From VBWE01 sp943372645 (GTDB taxonomy: Bacteria > Bacteroidota > Bacteroidia > Palsa-965): 64,000 nt of DNA. Both the position numbers and the translations under genes were made by a program. The notes under the pieces were generated by a model. It worked only from the letters and a program-made list of their open reading frames with translations, searched no databases and was not told the DNA's origin. The stretch lies in assembly GCA_943372645.1 (NCBI GenBank), contig CALRZN010000011.1, positions 1-64,000 of the forward strand, read 5' to 3'. This document shows, one piece after another, positions 43,394 to 51,629 of the stretch (position 1 is the first letter of the stretch; every line of letters begins with the position of its first letter).

Positions 43394-43401
43394 TAATTTT
43401 G
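43394..43401 (+). promoter_or_regulatory. -7 box for the MORN_2-repeat gene
   Basis: TAATTTTG, a perfect TAnnTTTG match, ends 11 bp before the ATG at 43413. Confidence 0.5.
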
Positions 43402-43412
43402 GATGCAATTCC

Positions 43413-46400
43413 ATGAAAACAACTCCGCTTCATATCGCCGGCCTGCTGCTTGTGCTGCTCGTTTCGGTTTCCGGCTTCGCGCAGCGCGATACCGTATTTT
43501 TCCCCGATTCCCGGAACATACAGCTGATTACCGTTACCAAGGGAAACAAAAAGGTAACCAAAGAATTTGACCAGGCCGGGCATCAGCTTGCTGAAAACAA
43601 TTACGAAAACAATAAACAGCACGGAACCCAGCGCCGCTGGAACAGCAACGGCAAACTGGTGCAGGAAGGCCATTATAAGAACGGGCTGCGCGAGGGAAAA
43701 CAGTCCACCTGGTATGCCGACGGCAAAAAGAAAGAAGAATTTAATTTCGCTGTAATTCAAATAGAAACACGATGGGCTTCGGTAGAGCATGGCAAACAAA
43801 CCAGCTGGAACGCCAATGGCAAACCATTTAAAATAAGCAACTACCGCAACGGCGAAAAATGGGGCACCGAAGAAGAATGGTTTCCGAACGGCAACAAACG
43901 CCACGAACTGACCTTCGAAGCCGGCAAACGCATTGGTGCTTACTCGTTCTGGCACGATAACGGAAAAGTTGCTGAAACCGGCGCGTTTGATACCATTCAC
44001 AAAAAATACGGCGACCGCAAAGTCATAGAAGAAGTAAAAACCGGTCTGTGCAAAACCTGGAACAAAGCCGGTGTGCTCACCGCCGAAGGCAGCTACAGCA
44101 AAGGCAAACAGGAAGGCAAACACATCTCCCGCTACGAAGACGGCACCCTAAAATCAGAACTCACCTACCGCAAAGGCGAAGTATACGGCCCGCAGCGGTT
44201 CTGGTTCAGCAACGGGCAGCTGCAGTATTTACGCGAACAGTACATGGATTATGATTCCATCCGCCGGTCGCCGTATTACCGCATGGAAGGCGTTTATGAA
44301 GAATACCGCGAAGACGGCAGCCTTGTAAAAAAAGGCAACTACATCAAAGGCAAACAACACGGCCATTGGGTGCAGTACAGCAAAAACACGTTATATGAAG
44401 AAGCCGATTACCACTACGGCATGTTGCTTAACACCCATAAAATTTATCACCCGAACGGCAAACTGCTGCGCGAAGAACACTACGATCTGTACCGCATCAA
44501 AAACCGTGACACCACCATGCTCAACGGGCCTTACATTGATTATTACGACAACGGCGCCGTGAGTATGCGCAAAAATTATGTGGACGGCAAACTCGTAAAC
44601 GACAACGCCAAAACATACAGCAGATCCGGGTTTGTGATGATGGAATATATTGACGAAGGCGCTACCGTACGTAAAATTGATTACAGCGAAAATGGTGTTA
44701 TTAAACTCGAATCGGTGGCCGTGAAAGAACCCAACGTTTCCGTTGAGCGGCTGAAATTTTTGTCCGAAAAACTTTACGATGAAAACGGAAAACTGCGCAA
44801 AACAATTAATTACATCAACGGCAAAGCACAGGGATTTGTGCGCGAATGGAATGCCGGCGGGCAACTGGTGAGCGAGACTTACCTGTTTAATCCCCGCGAT
44901 GAAAGTCCGTACGTAGGCAATACACTCAACTCCTGGAATGCGCTGTATTACAGCAACGGGCAGATCTGGAAAGAACAATACATCCGCAACAGCTGGGGCA
45001 CCGGTTACGAAATTGAATGGTACATCACCGGCCAGCTGAAACGCGTGCAGCAGCAGGGCATTTACGATGCACAGTGGCTGCAAAACGGGGCGCTTTTTTC
45101 GCTCGCGTTTTTTGAACGTAATAACACCAACCTGCCAAAAGATACCGTGGTGCCGCCTGAATTTGCAGCTAAGCTGTACCAGCAGTTCAGTAACCCGAAA
45201 ACAAAAATGCTGCGTTTCGAAAATGCAACAGACGGCTGGCAGCGGAGTTATTACAACGACAAACAGGTGCGGTTTGAAACCTACGTTGTAAACGGAAAAC
45301 CCGACAGCGTGTTCCGCGGCTACTTTCCCGACGGCAGTTTGTTTGTGGAATGGCACCTGCAGAACAGTTTGCCCCATGGAAAGTATGTGCTGATGAATAA
45401 CAACAATACGGTTTATGAAACCGGAACCTATTGCAATGGATCACCCTGCGGCGACTGGATTATCAACCAGGTGAACGGCAAGCCGTACCAGGAATACGGC
45501 ATTGACGAAATGGGTAAACGCACCTACCAGAAAGAGTATTACCCCGAAAACGGCCGCCAACGTTCGCTGCAGAACTGGCGCAACGGCAAGCCATACGGCA
45601 TTCAGAAAAACTGGGCTCCCAACGGCACTTTAACCACTCAATATGAAATGCACGGCGATACCGCGGTGGGCATACACCTTACCTGGAACGAAATGGGCGA
45701 ACTGCAGCGCCGCGTAACATACAACAGCACTGGTATCAAAGAGGGACCGGAAGAATCGTGGTGGTACAAAACCGGCAAAAAAGCATCGGAAGCAATTTAT
45801 GTGAACAACAGAAAAGAAGGTCCGGGAAAAACATGGTGGCCCAACGGCCGCCTGCGCGGAGAAGGCAATTATGTTAACGATGCGGCCGAAGGTTACTGGA
45901 TGGTATACGACAGCACCGGCGCACCAGGCCGCAAAGTGATGTATGTGAAAGGCGAAGAACAGCTTGCGCCTGACAACAACCCCTGCGCATGCGTGGAGCA
46001 AAAACGCGACATCCGATTCGCCCCGCTCATTACCGACCTGGTTGACAGCACACGCTTCCCGAAATGGCAGTTCGGGTATCACGAAAAAATTCCGAACCGT
46101 GTGCTCGCGCATTTGTTTTACATGGACTTTCAGAATTCGTATTCCGGCAATTCGAAATTCAACAGCATGACGCTAATTGCTTTTCAGCCGCTGGAAGTGC
46201 GCCTGCCGGATAAAAACGGCATCCTGCTCGTGCTTACTCCCTGCAAAAGCAAAGGCGCCCAGCTGCCCATAACGGCCAATACCGAAAAGGGTAACCCCGA
46301 TGCCACGCACATCGAATTTTCGCCGTACCGCCTTGCCTTCCGGTTTGATAACCGCCTGCTGAAACCGGTTGACACCAACATTAAAAACAGCGAAGCGTCG

Positions 46401-46925
46401 TTCAATGTAAAGTTCATGGAATACGAACAGCGGGGCATTACGCTGCACCAGCCCACGGCTGTTTGTTTTAATGCGGCTTACATCGGTAAAACCAACATGC
46501 AGCTTTCGCTGAACAACTTTGTGCCGGTGCTTACTGCCAGGGAAAATACAACCTCGCCCCTGCTCGATTCGACGTGGGATGCGCAACCGGCATTTTTTAA
46601 CGAACACCTGCAGCCGTATTTTAAAACCATGTTCAACGGTATTATCAACGGCAACGGCATGCTAACGGTGCCTTTTGTGAACAATACCACATTGCAGCTG
46701 CCCGCGCGAAGCGTTACCAGCAACGACCAGTTTGTGGCCCTTGAACTGCTGCTTACCGATGTGAAAATAAAAGACAATACCGTGCAGTTCAAAAACAACG
46801 GCAAAAACATAAACACCAGCGTTGACGAACTGAAAAAACATTTTACGGCCGCCGGATTCCGTGTGAATACGGTTACCGCGGCGGATAACAAAACCATTCG
46901 CATCCAACTCGTTTACCGGAAATGA
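43413..46925 (+). CDS. Secreted MORN_2 / YwqK-type repeat protein
   Basis: The 1170-residue protein has a signal peptide (about 1-24, ending GFAQ). Residues about 55-850 consist of some 20 or more MORN_2-type repeats of about 20-25 residues, such as HGTQRRWNSNGKLVQEGHY, GKQSTWYADGKKKEEF and GPGKTWWPNGRLRGEGNY, as in YwqK-family proteins. A non-repeat C-terminal domain (about 870-1170) with CACVEQKRDIRFAPLITDLV is unrecognised. The YwqK label antitoxin is historical and no toxin is evident. Its stop overlaps the next gene by 4 bp, so the two are translationally coupled. Location is probably periplasm or outer membrane. Confidence 0.85.
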   Translation: MKTTPLHIAGLLLVLLVSVSGFAQRDTVFFPDSRNIQLITVTKGNKKVTKEFDQAGHQLAENNYENNKQHGTQRRWNSNGKLVQEGHYKNGLREGKQSTWYADGKKKEEFNFAVIQIETRWASVEHGKQTSWNANGKPFKISNYRNGEKWGTEEEWFPNGNKRHELTFEAGKRIGAYSFWHDNGKVAETGAFDTIHKKYGDRKVIEEVKTGLCKTWNKAGVLTAEGSYSKGKQEGKHISRYEDGTLKSELTYRKGEVYGPQRFWFSNGQLQYLREQYMDYDSIRRSPYYRMEGVYEEYREDGSLVKKGNYIKGKQHGHWVQYSKNTLYEEADYHYGMLLNTHKIYHPNGKLLREEHYDLYRIKNRDTTMLNGPYIDYYDNGAVSMRKNYVDGKLVNDNAKTYSRSGFVMMEYIDEGATVRKIDYSENGVIKLESVAVKEPNVSVERLKFLSEKLYDENGKLRKTINYINGKAQGFVREWNAGGQLVSETYLFNPRDESPYVGNTLNSWNALYYSNGQIWKEQYIRNSWGTGYEIEWYITGQLKRVQQQGIYDAQWLQNGALFSLAFFERNNTNLPKDTVVPPEFAAKLYQQFSNPKTKMLRFENATDGWQRSYYNDKQVRFETYVVNGKPDSVFRGYFPDGSLFVEWHLQNSLPHGKYVLMNNNNTVYETGTYCNGSPCGDWIINQVNGKPYQEYGIDEMGKRTYQKEYYPENGRQRSLQNWRNGKPYGIQKNWAPNGTLTTQYEMHGDTAVGIHLTWNEMGELQRRVTYNSTGIKEGPEESWWYKTGKKASEAIYVNNRKEGPGKTWWPNGRLRGEGNYVNDAAEGYWMVYDSTGAPGRKVMYVKGEEQLAPDNNPCACVEQKRDIRFAPLITDLVDSTRFPKWQFGYHEKIPNRVLAHLFYMDFQNSYSGNSKFNSMTLIAFQPLEVRLPDKNGILLVLTPCKSKGAQLPITANTEKGNPDATHIEFSPYRLAFRFDNRLLKPVDTNIKNSEASFNVKFMEYEQRGITLHQPTAVCFNAAYIGKTNMQLSLNNFVPVLTARENTTSPLLDSTWDAQPAFFNEHLQPYFKTMFNGIINGNGMLTVPFVNNTTLQLPARSVTSNDQFVALELLLTDVKIKDNTVQFKNNGKNINTSVDELKKHFTAAGFRVNTVTAADNKTIRIQLVYRK

Positions 46926-48709
46926 TGAAACAGCCTGCATTGCTCACCCTGTTTTTGCTGCTTGCCGGTTTTACCGCGCGGGCCGGTGATGAAACAACGT
47001 ACACCGATTTTTACACAAACAACAAAATCACCTACGTTACCAAATACAAGGAACTGAAGAATAACCCGTTTAACCTGTTCGATGAGATCAGTGTAAACTA
47101 CCCGGTTATCAGCGGCTACCCGAAGGCGAACGACAAACTGTACTACTACTGTGTGCCGTACATGGAAACAGACAGTTTTAAATTGGAACTGCTGCAACGA
47201 TCGAAAATAGCGGCCGGCATTTTTCTTGCCAATCATGTGAACGATTACAGCCGGTACATGAACAACAACCACACAAACCTGCTGCCCACCATTACCGATG
47301 TGGATTTCCGGCTGCTGTTCCTGTTCGACGGGGTGCTGGCCATAAACATTACGTACACCTACAGCCTCGGTGCTTCGGGCGAACAGCTTGACGAATCCTT
47401 TGTAATGGAAAAACAGTTGTTTATACGCCTCAGCGACGGGCAGGTAAACAAACCGGCTGATGTAATTGCACTGAACAAACGCAGCGCATTTAAAAGCGAT
47501 ATTGAAAAACGAGTTATTGCTTTTGCATTGCAGCAACCCGCAACAATGCAGGGCGACGATGACAACGGCAATGATGGCGACGACGATAACGGATACTATT
47601 CATCAGGCCAGCCTCCACGATCCGAAACGCCGCCCATTGAACTGAACGACCTCGTGCTTACCATCAGTCCGTATGGTGCCATCGTACACATCCCGGCATA
47701 TTCGGTAAACAGCAGTGCCTGCTTCGGTCTCGCAGCAGACCTCACCTACACCACCGCCGAACTCAAAAGTTTCCTGGATGCGGTAAGCCCGCTGAAAAAT
47801 TACCTGAAATACAACAAAACGTTTTCCACCACGCTGCAGGGCGTTAACCTGTTCCGCGAGACGCATTATACCGGCTGGAGTGCGACCTACAACCCGCAGC
47901 ATGACAATAACATTTTTGCCAAAGCCCCGGCAGGAGTAAAATCGGTAAGCCATTATATCCGATATAAAAACCAGTCCGACACCGCTGCCGAATTGCAGCG
48001 CATCCGCCTGTACGATAAAGCAGGCCGTCTTACCGAGGAACAATACTACAACAACGGTAACGGCAAAATGAGCGGCAACAAAACATTTGAATACAATACC
48101 GACGGCCTGCTCGTAAAAATTACGGACAATGCCGACCGGAATGATAAAACAGCCTATCAGTGGTTCACATACGATGCTGCCACCAATCTTACCGAGTGGA
48201 AAGAAAAAGACAGCGATGGCATCATGGTAACACACCGGTATAAGTACGAAAACATGACCGTTACGGAAATCACCGAATCAAGCGAACCGGATGACGATGC
48301 TGAAAAAATCCGCGTTTACAGCCTCACCCCGGGTGGAAAGATAATCAGCTCGTGGAATTTTGGTGAAGTACAGCAATGGAAAAACCACTACGACGGCGAA
48401 CGTTTACTCGCCAGCGGCAGCATAAAACGGCCAACGCTGGACAATACGATTTACGGTTACAACACGGCCGGCAAACTGCTCACCATACAGCTTGACAATG
48501 GCCGCCACCTCACCGAGTTCAGCTACAACACCAAAGGTGAACTTAAAGAAGTTACGCATATGGACAGCCGCCAGCTGAAAGGCCGCTGGGTGTATGAATA
48601 CAACAGCAAAGGCCTGCGTTCCGCCTGCTCCATGAACAATGAAATGTATGGTTACGGCAGCGGCGGAAATTTTTACAGGTACCTGTTTGTTTATACGTTT
48701 TACGAATAG
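46922..48709 (+). CDS. Exported protein with DUF3298-like N-terminus and YD/RHS-like repeats
   Basis: The 595-residue protein has a signal peptide (about 1-22, FLLLAGFTARAGD). The N-terminal region (about 55-200: ISVNYPVISGYPKANDKLYY, LAINITYTYSLGASGEQLDE) vaguely recalls DUF3298/RsiV domains. An Asp/Asn-rich linker (about 205-225) follows, possibly a Ca2+-binding or flexible segment. The C-terminal half has YD-like repeats (LYDKAGRLTEEQYYNNGNG, FEYNTDGLLVKI, YGYNTAGKLLTIQ, FSYNTKGELKEVT). It is the second gene of an operon with the MORN_2 protein. Function unknown. Confidence 0.8.
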   Translation: MMKQPALLTLFLLLAGFTARAGDETTYTDFYTNNKITYVTKYKELKNNPFNLFDEISVNYPVISGYPKANDKLYYYCVPYMETDSFKLELLQRSKIAAGIFLANHVNDYSRYMNNNHTNLLPTITDVDFRLLFLFDGVLAINITYTYSLGASGEQLDESFVMEKQLFIRLSDGQVNKPADVIALNKRSAFKSDIEKRVIAFALQQPATMQGDDDNGNDGDDDNGYYSSGQPPRSETPPIELNDLVLTISPYGAIVHIPAYSVNSSACFGLAADLTYTTAELKSFLDAVSPLKNYLKYNKTFSTTLQGVNLFRETHYTGWSATYNPQHDNNIFAKAPAGVKSVSHYIRYKNQSDTAAELQRIRLYDKAGRLTEEQYYNNGNGKMSGNKTFEYNTDGLLVKITDNADRNDKTAYQWFTYDAATNLTEWKEKDSDGIMVTHRYKYENMTVTEITESSEPDDDAEKIRVYSLTPGGKIISSWNFGEVQQWKNHYDGERLLASGSIKRPTLDNTIYGYNTAGKLLTIQLDNGRHLTEFSYNTKGELKEVTHMDSRQLKGRWVYEYNSKGLRSACSMNNEMYGYGSGGNFYRYLFVYTFYE

Positions 48710-48806
48710 CAGTTATGCCGGTTGTTTAATTGCAATGCATGGTCCGTGTTATCGAATTGACGTTGGTGCCTGGCTGATGCAGGCTGTATGCACGAATAAT
48801 TAAGCC

Positions 48807-48814
48807 TATATTTG
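48807..48814 (+). promoter_or_regulatory. -7 box almost touching the P-type ATPase start
   Basis: TATATTTG, a perfect TAnnTTTG match, ends 3 bp before the ATG at 48818, implying a leaderless or nearly leaderless transcript. Confidence 0.45.
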
Positions 48815-48817
48815 GGT

Positions 48818-51340
48818 ATGCCTGCAAATCCGTACAACATATCCGGTCTGACCAATGAACAGGTCAATCTTGCGCGGGAACAATCAGGGCCAAACAAACT
48901 GAATTTTAAAAATGAAAACGGGGTCTGGAATGCGGTAAAACGCCTGGCCACCGACCCGATGATACTTTTATTGCTCTCCGCTTCTTCCATTTATTTTATA
49001 AGCGGTAAAACAGGCGACGGCATTTTTCTTGCTGCGGCAATTGTGTTCCAGGCATCCATTTCCGGCTATCAGTATTCAAGGAGCAAAAATGCACTTGAAA
49101 AACTGAATGCGTTTACACAGCCACGCTGCAAGGTGATACGGAACGGTGAAACCGAAGAAATAAAAAGCGAAGACCTTGTTCCAGGCGATTGTCTGATTGT
49201 TGAAGAAGGCACTGCAGTTCCGGCAGACGGAGAAATTATCCAATCAAACGATTTTGCTGTTAACGAATCAATACTTACGGGCGAATCGCTGCCGGTGTAT
49301 AAGGACAAAACAATAGCAGATAAATTTATTTACAGCGGCACAACCGTAGCCAGCGGGTCGGCCATTATAACAATAACAGCCACCGGCAATGCCACCAGGC
49401 TGGGTAAAATCGGGAAGAGCCTGGAAAACATCAGCGAAGAAAAAACACCGCTGGAAATACAGATTACAAACTTTGTAAAAAAAATGGCCATTGCAGGTGC
49501 TGCCGTGTTTGCAATTGTATGGGTGTTTAATTACTGGCATTCGCAAAACCTGCTGAACAGTTTATTGCAGTCGCTCACACTGGCCATGAGTATTCTGCCC
49601 GAAGAAATCCCGGTTGCATTTACTACGTTTATGGCATTGGGCGCATGGCGTTTAATGAAAACGGGCATCGTTGTTAAACAGATGAAAACTGTTGAAACCC
49701 TGGGCAGCGCAACCATTATCTGCACCGACAAAACAGGCACCCTGACGGAAAACAAAATGAGTCTTGCAAAATTGTTTTTGCTCGGATCAAATAAAATGGC
49801 GCTGCCGGGAGACGAACTCTCCGGCGATGAAAAGGAACTGATTACGCTGGCCATGTGGGCCAGTGAACCGATACCCTTCGATCCCATGGAAGTGGCGCTC
49901 CACCAGGCATACAGTAATGTTGCTGAAAATGACGAACGGCCCGGTTCCTCACTCATTTATGAATATCCGCTGAGCGGCAAACCGCCCATGATGACACATG
50001 TTTTTGAAGACCGCAGCGGCAAAAAAATAATCGCTGCCAAAGGTGCTCCTGAAGCACTTATGGCGGTTTCAACTCTTTCGGCAGCTGAAAAACAGCAGAT
50101 ACATCAAGCCATCGAAGTGATGGCCGGTGATGGGTTCAGGGTGCTGGGCGTGGGCGTTTCCGACTTTACCGGACAGGAGTTTCCGGAACAACAGCAGCAA
50201 CTTGCCTTCCGGTTTACAGGACTGGTTGCTTTTTACGATCCGCCAAAAAAGAACATTCAAACCGTACTGAACGATTTTTATTCCGCAGGCATTGCTGTAA
50301 AAATTATTACCGGCGATAATGCCGTAACTACCGCTGCAATTGCAAAACAGATTGGATTCAGGGGATACGAAAAAACAATAACCGGCGATGAACTGATGCG
50401 GTTAAACGAAACGGAGTTAAAAACCCGGGTTATGGAAACCGCCATTTTCACCCGCATGTTTCCAGAAGCAAAATTGAAAATAATCAATGCCTTAAAATCA
50501 TGTAACCAGGTTGTGGCCATGACGGGCGACGGCGTAAATGACGGGCCTGCCCTGAAAGCGGCGCATATCGGCATTGCAATGGGCAAAAAAGGAACAGAAA
50601 TAGCCAAACAGGCCGCATCACTCATTCTGCTGGATGATGATTTATCAAAAATGGTGTATGCCGTTGCTATGGGCCGGAAAATTTACACCAACCTGAAAAA
50701 AGCAATTCAGTATATCATATCCATCCACGTCCCGATAATCCTGACCGTATTTATTCCGCTGGTGCTCGGATGGATTTATCCGAATATATTTTCACCGGTT
50801 CACATCATTTTCCTCGAAATTATAATGGGGCCTACCTGCTCGGTGATTTATGAAAATGAACCGATCGAAAAAAATGCCATGACGATGAAACCCAAACCGT
50901 TAACAACAACGTTTTTCAACTGGCAGGAACTCGCGGTGAGCATTATCCAGGGCCTTGTAATTACGGCTGCAACCTTATTTATTTACCGGTATTCGGTTAG
51001 CCAGGGATATAACGAAGCGCTTACACGAACCATGACGTTTACCGTTTTAATCGCCGCAAACATCTTCCTCACACTCATCAACCGTTCCTTCTATTATTCC
51101 ATACTCACAACGCTGAAGTATAAAAACAAAATGATTTTATTTATCATTTTTGCGACCATAGGCATTACCGCTCTGCTTTTGTATGTACCACCCCTGTCCG
51201 CCTTTTTTGAGTTTGAACGGTTAAATGGTGTGCAACTGTTAACCTGCATTGCTGTCGGTTTTATCGCTGTAACCTGGTTCGAAATTGTAAAGCTGATCAA
51301 ACGGCATAAAACAAAACAGGTAAACAGCAGCGCCCCCTGA
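48818..51340 (+). CDS. Cation-translocating P-type ATPase
   Basis: The 840-residue protein has the actuator motif TGES, the phosphorylation motif CTDKTGTLTENK (Asp about 304), the ATP-binding KGAPE, and the hinge MTGDGVNDGPALK. The TM4 motif is PEEIPV rather than the PEGLPA of Ca2+ pumps. There is no N-terminal heavy-metal domain, so it is a type II-like pump (Ca2+, Mn2+ or monovalent), substrate unclear. About ten spans are expected, with FLEIIMGPTCSVIYENEP in the C-terminal part. The TTG at 48812 in frame is less likely than the ATG at 48818. The gene for PEP synthase follows after 289 bp. Confidence 0.9.
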   Translation: MPANPYNISGLTNEQVNLAREQSGPNKLNFKNENGVWNAVKRLATDPMILLLLSASSIYFISGKTGDGIFLAAAIVFQASISGYQYSRSKNALEKLNAFTQPRCKVIRNGETEEIKSEDLVPGDCLIVEEGTAVPADGEIIQSNDFAVNESILTGESLPVYKDKTIADKFIYSGTTVASGSAIITITATGNATRLGKIGKSLENISEEKTPLEIQITNFVKKMAIAGAAVFAIVWVFNYWHSQNLLNSLLQSLTLAMSILPEEIPVAFTTFMALGAWRLMKTGIVVKQMKTVETLGSATIICTDKTGTLTENKMSLAKLFLLGSNKMALPGDELSGDEKELITLAMWASEPIPFDPMEVALHQAYSNVAENDERPGSSLIYEYPLSGKPPMMTHVFEDRSGKKIIAAKGAPEALMAVSTLSAAEKQQIHQAIEVMAGDGFRVLGVGVSDFTGQEFPEQQQQLAFRFTGLVAFYDPPKKNIQTVLNDFYSAGIAVKIITGDNAVTTAAIAKQIGFRGYEKTITGDELMRLNETELKTRVMETAIFTRMFPEAKLKIINALKSCNQVVAMTGDGVNDGPALKAAHIGIAMGKKGTEIAKQAASLILLDDDLSKMVYAVAMGRKIYTNLKKAIQYIISIHVPIILTVFIPLVLGWIYPNIFSPVHIIFLEIIMGPTCSVIYENEPIEKNAMTMKPKPLTTTFFNWQELAVSIIQGLVITAATLFIYRYSVSQGYNEALTRTMTFTVLIAANIFLTLINRSFYYSILTTLKYKNKMILFIIFATIGITALLLYVPPLSAFFEFERLNGVQLLTCIAVGFIAVTWFEIVKLIKRHKTKQVNSSAP

Positions 51341-51381
51341 AAAAAACAGTTTACCGGTCGCAACAACTAAAAAGGACTTTA

Positions 51382-51458
51382 AAAGTACCCCGCTCATATA
51401 ATTCCGGTTATCCGCATGAGCCTTATCATAGCGAAGCGGTATAATTATCCGGTACTTT
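51382..51458. other. Inverted repeat in the leader before ppsA
   Basis: AAAGTACC (51382-51389) and GGTACTTT (51451-51458) are perfect inverted copies enclosing 61 bp that has inner partial matches (ATAATTCCGGTTATC and ATAATTATCCGGTA). It may form a stem in RNA or DNA. It lies in the 289-bp gap between the P-type ATPase and ppsA. Confidence 0.35.
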
Positions 51459-51499
51459 ATATCGTTCACCGGGGGCTATCCGCAGCGTATGCGGTTGTT

Positions 51500-51507
51500 T
51501 ATGTTTG
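51500..51507 (+). promoter_or_regulatory. -7 box upstream of ppsA
   Basis: TATGTTTG matches TAnnTTTG. The ATG at 51630 is 122 bp away, so a leader of about 115 nt would result. A longer open frame from 51522 lacks homology to PEP synthase. Confidence 0.35.
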
Positions 51508-51629
51508 CATGATCCACCGGCTTGTACTGCCGTTGTCATGTTGTTTCAGGAAATAAACCGGGATTACGCATTCGATTTCGTAGTGAGCGTGCAACGCATA
51601 AAACATTCCTGCATTTTCAAAAAAAGCCA

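Noticed and set aside
43413..46925. MORN_2/YwqK protein as an antitoxin of a toxin-antitoxin pair
   Set aside because: The protein is exported and 1170 residues long, and the coupled gene is also exported with no toxin features.
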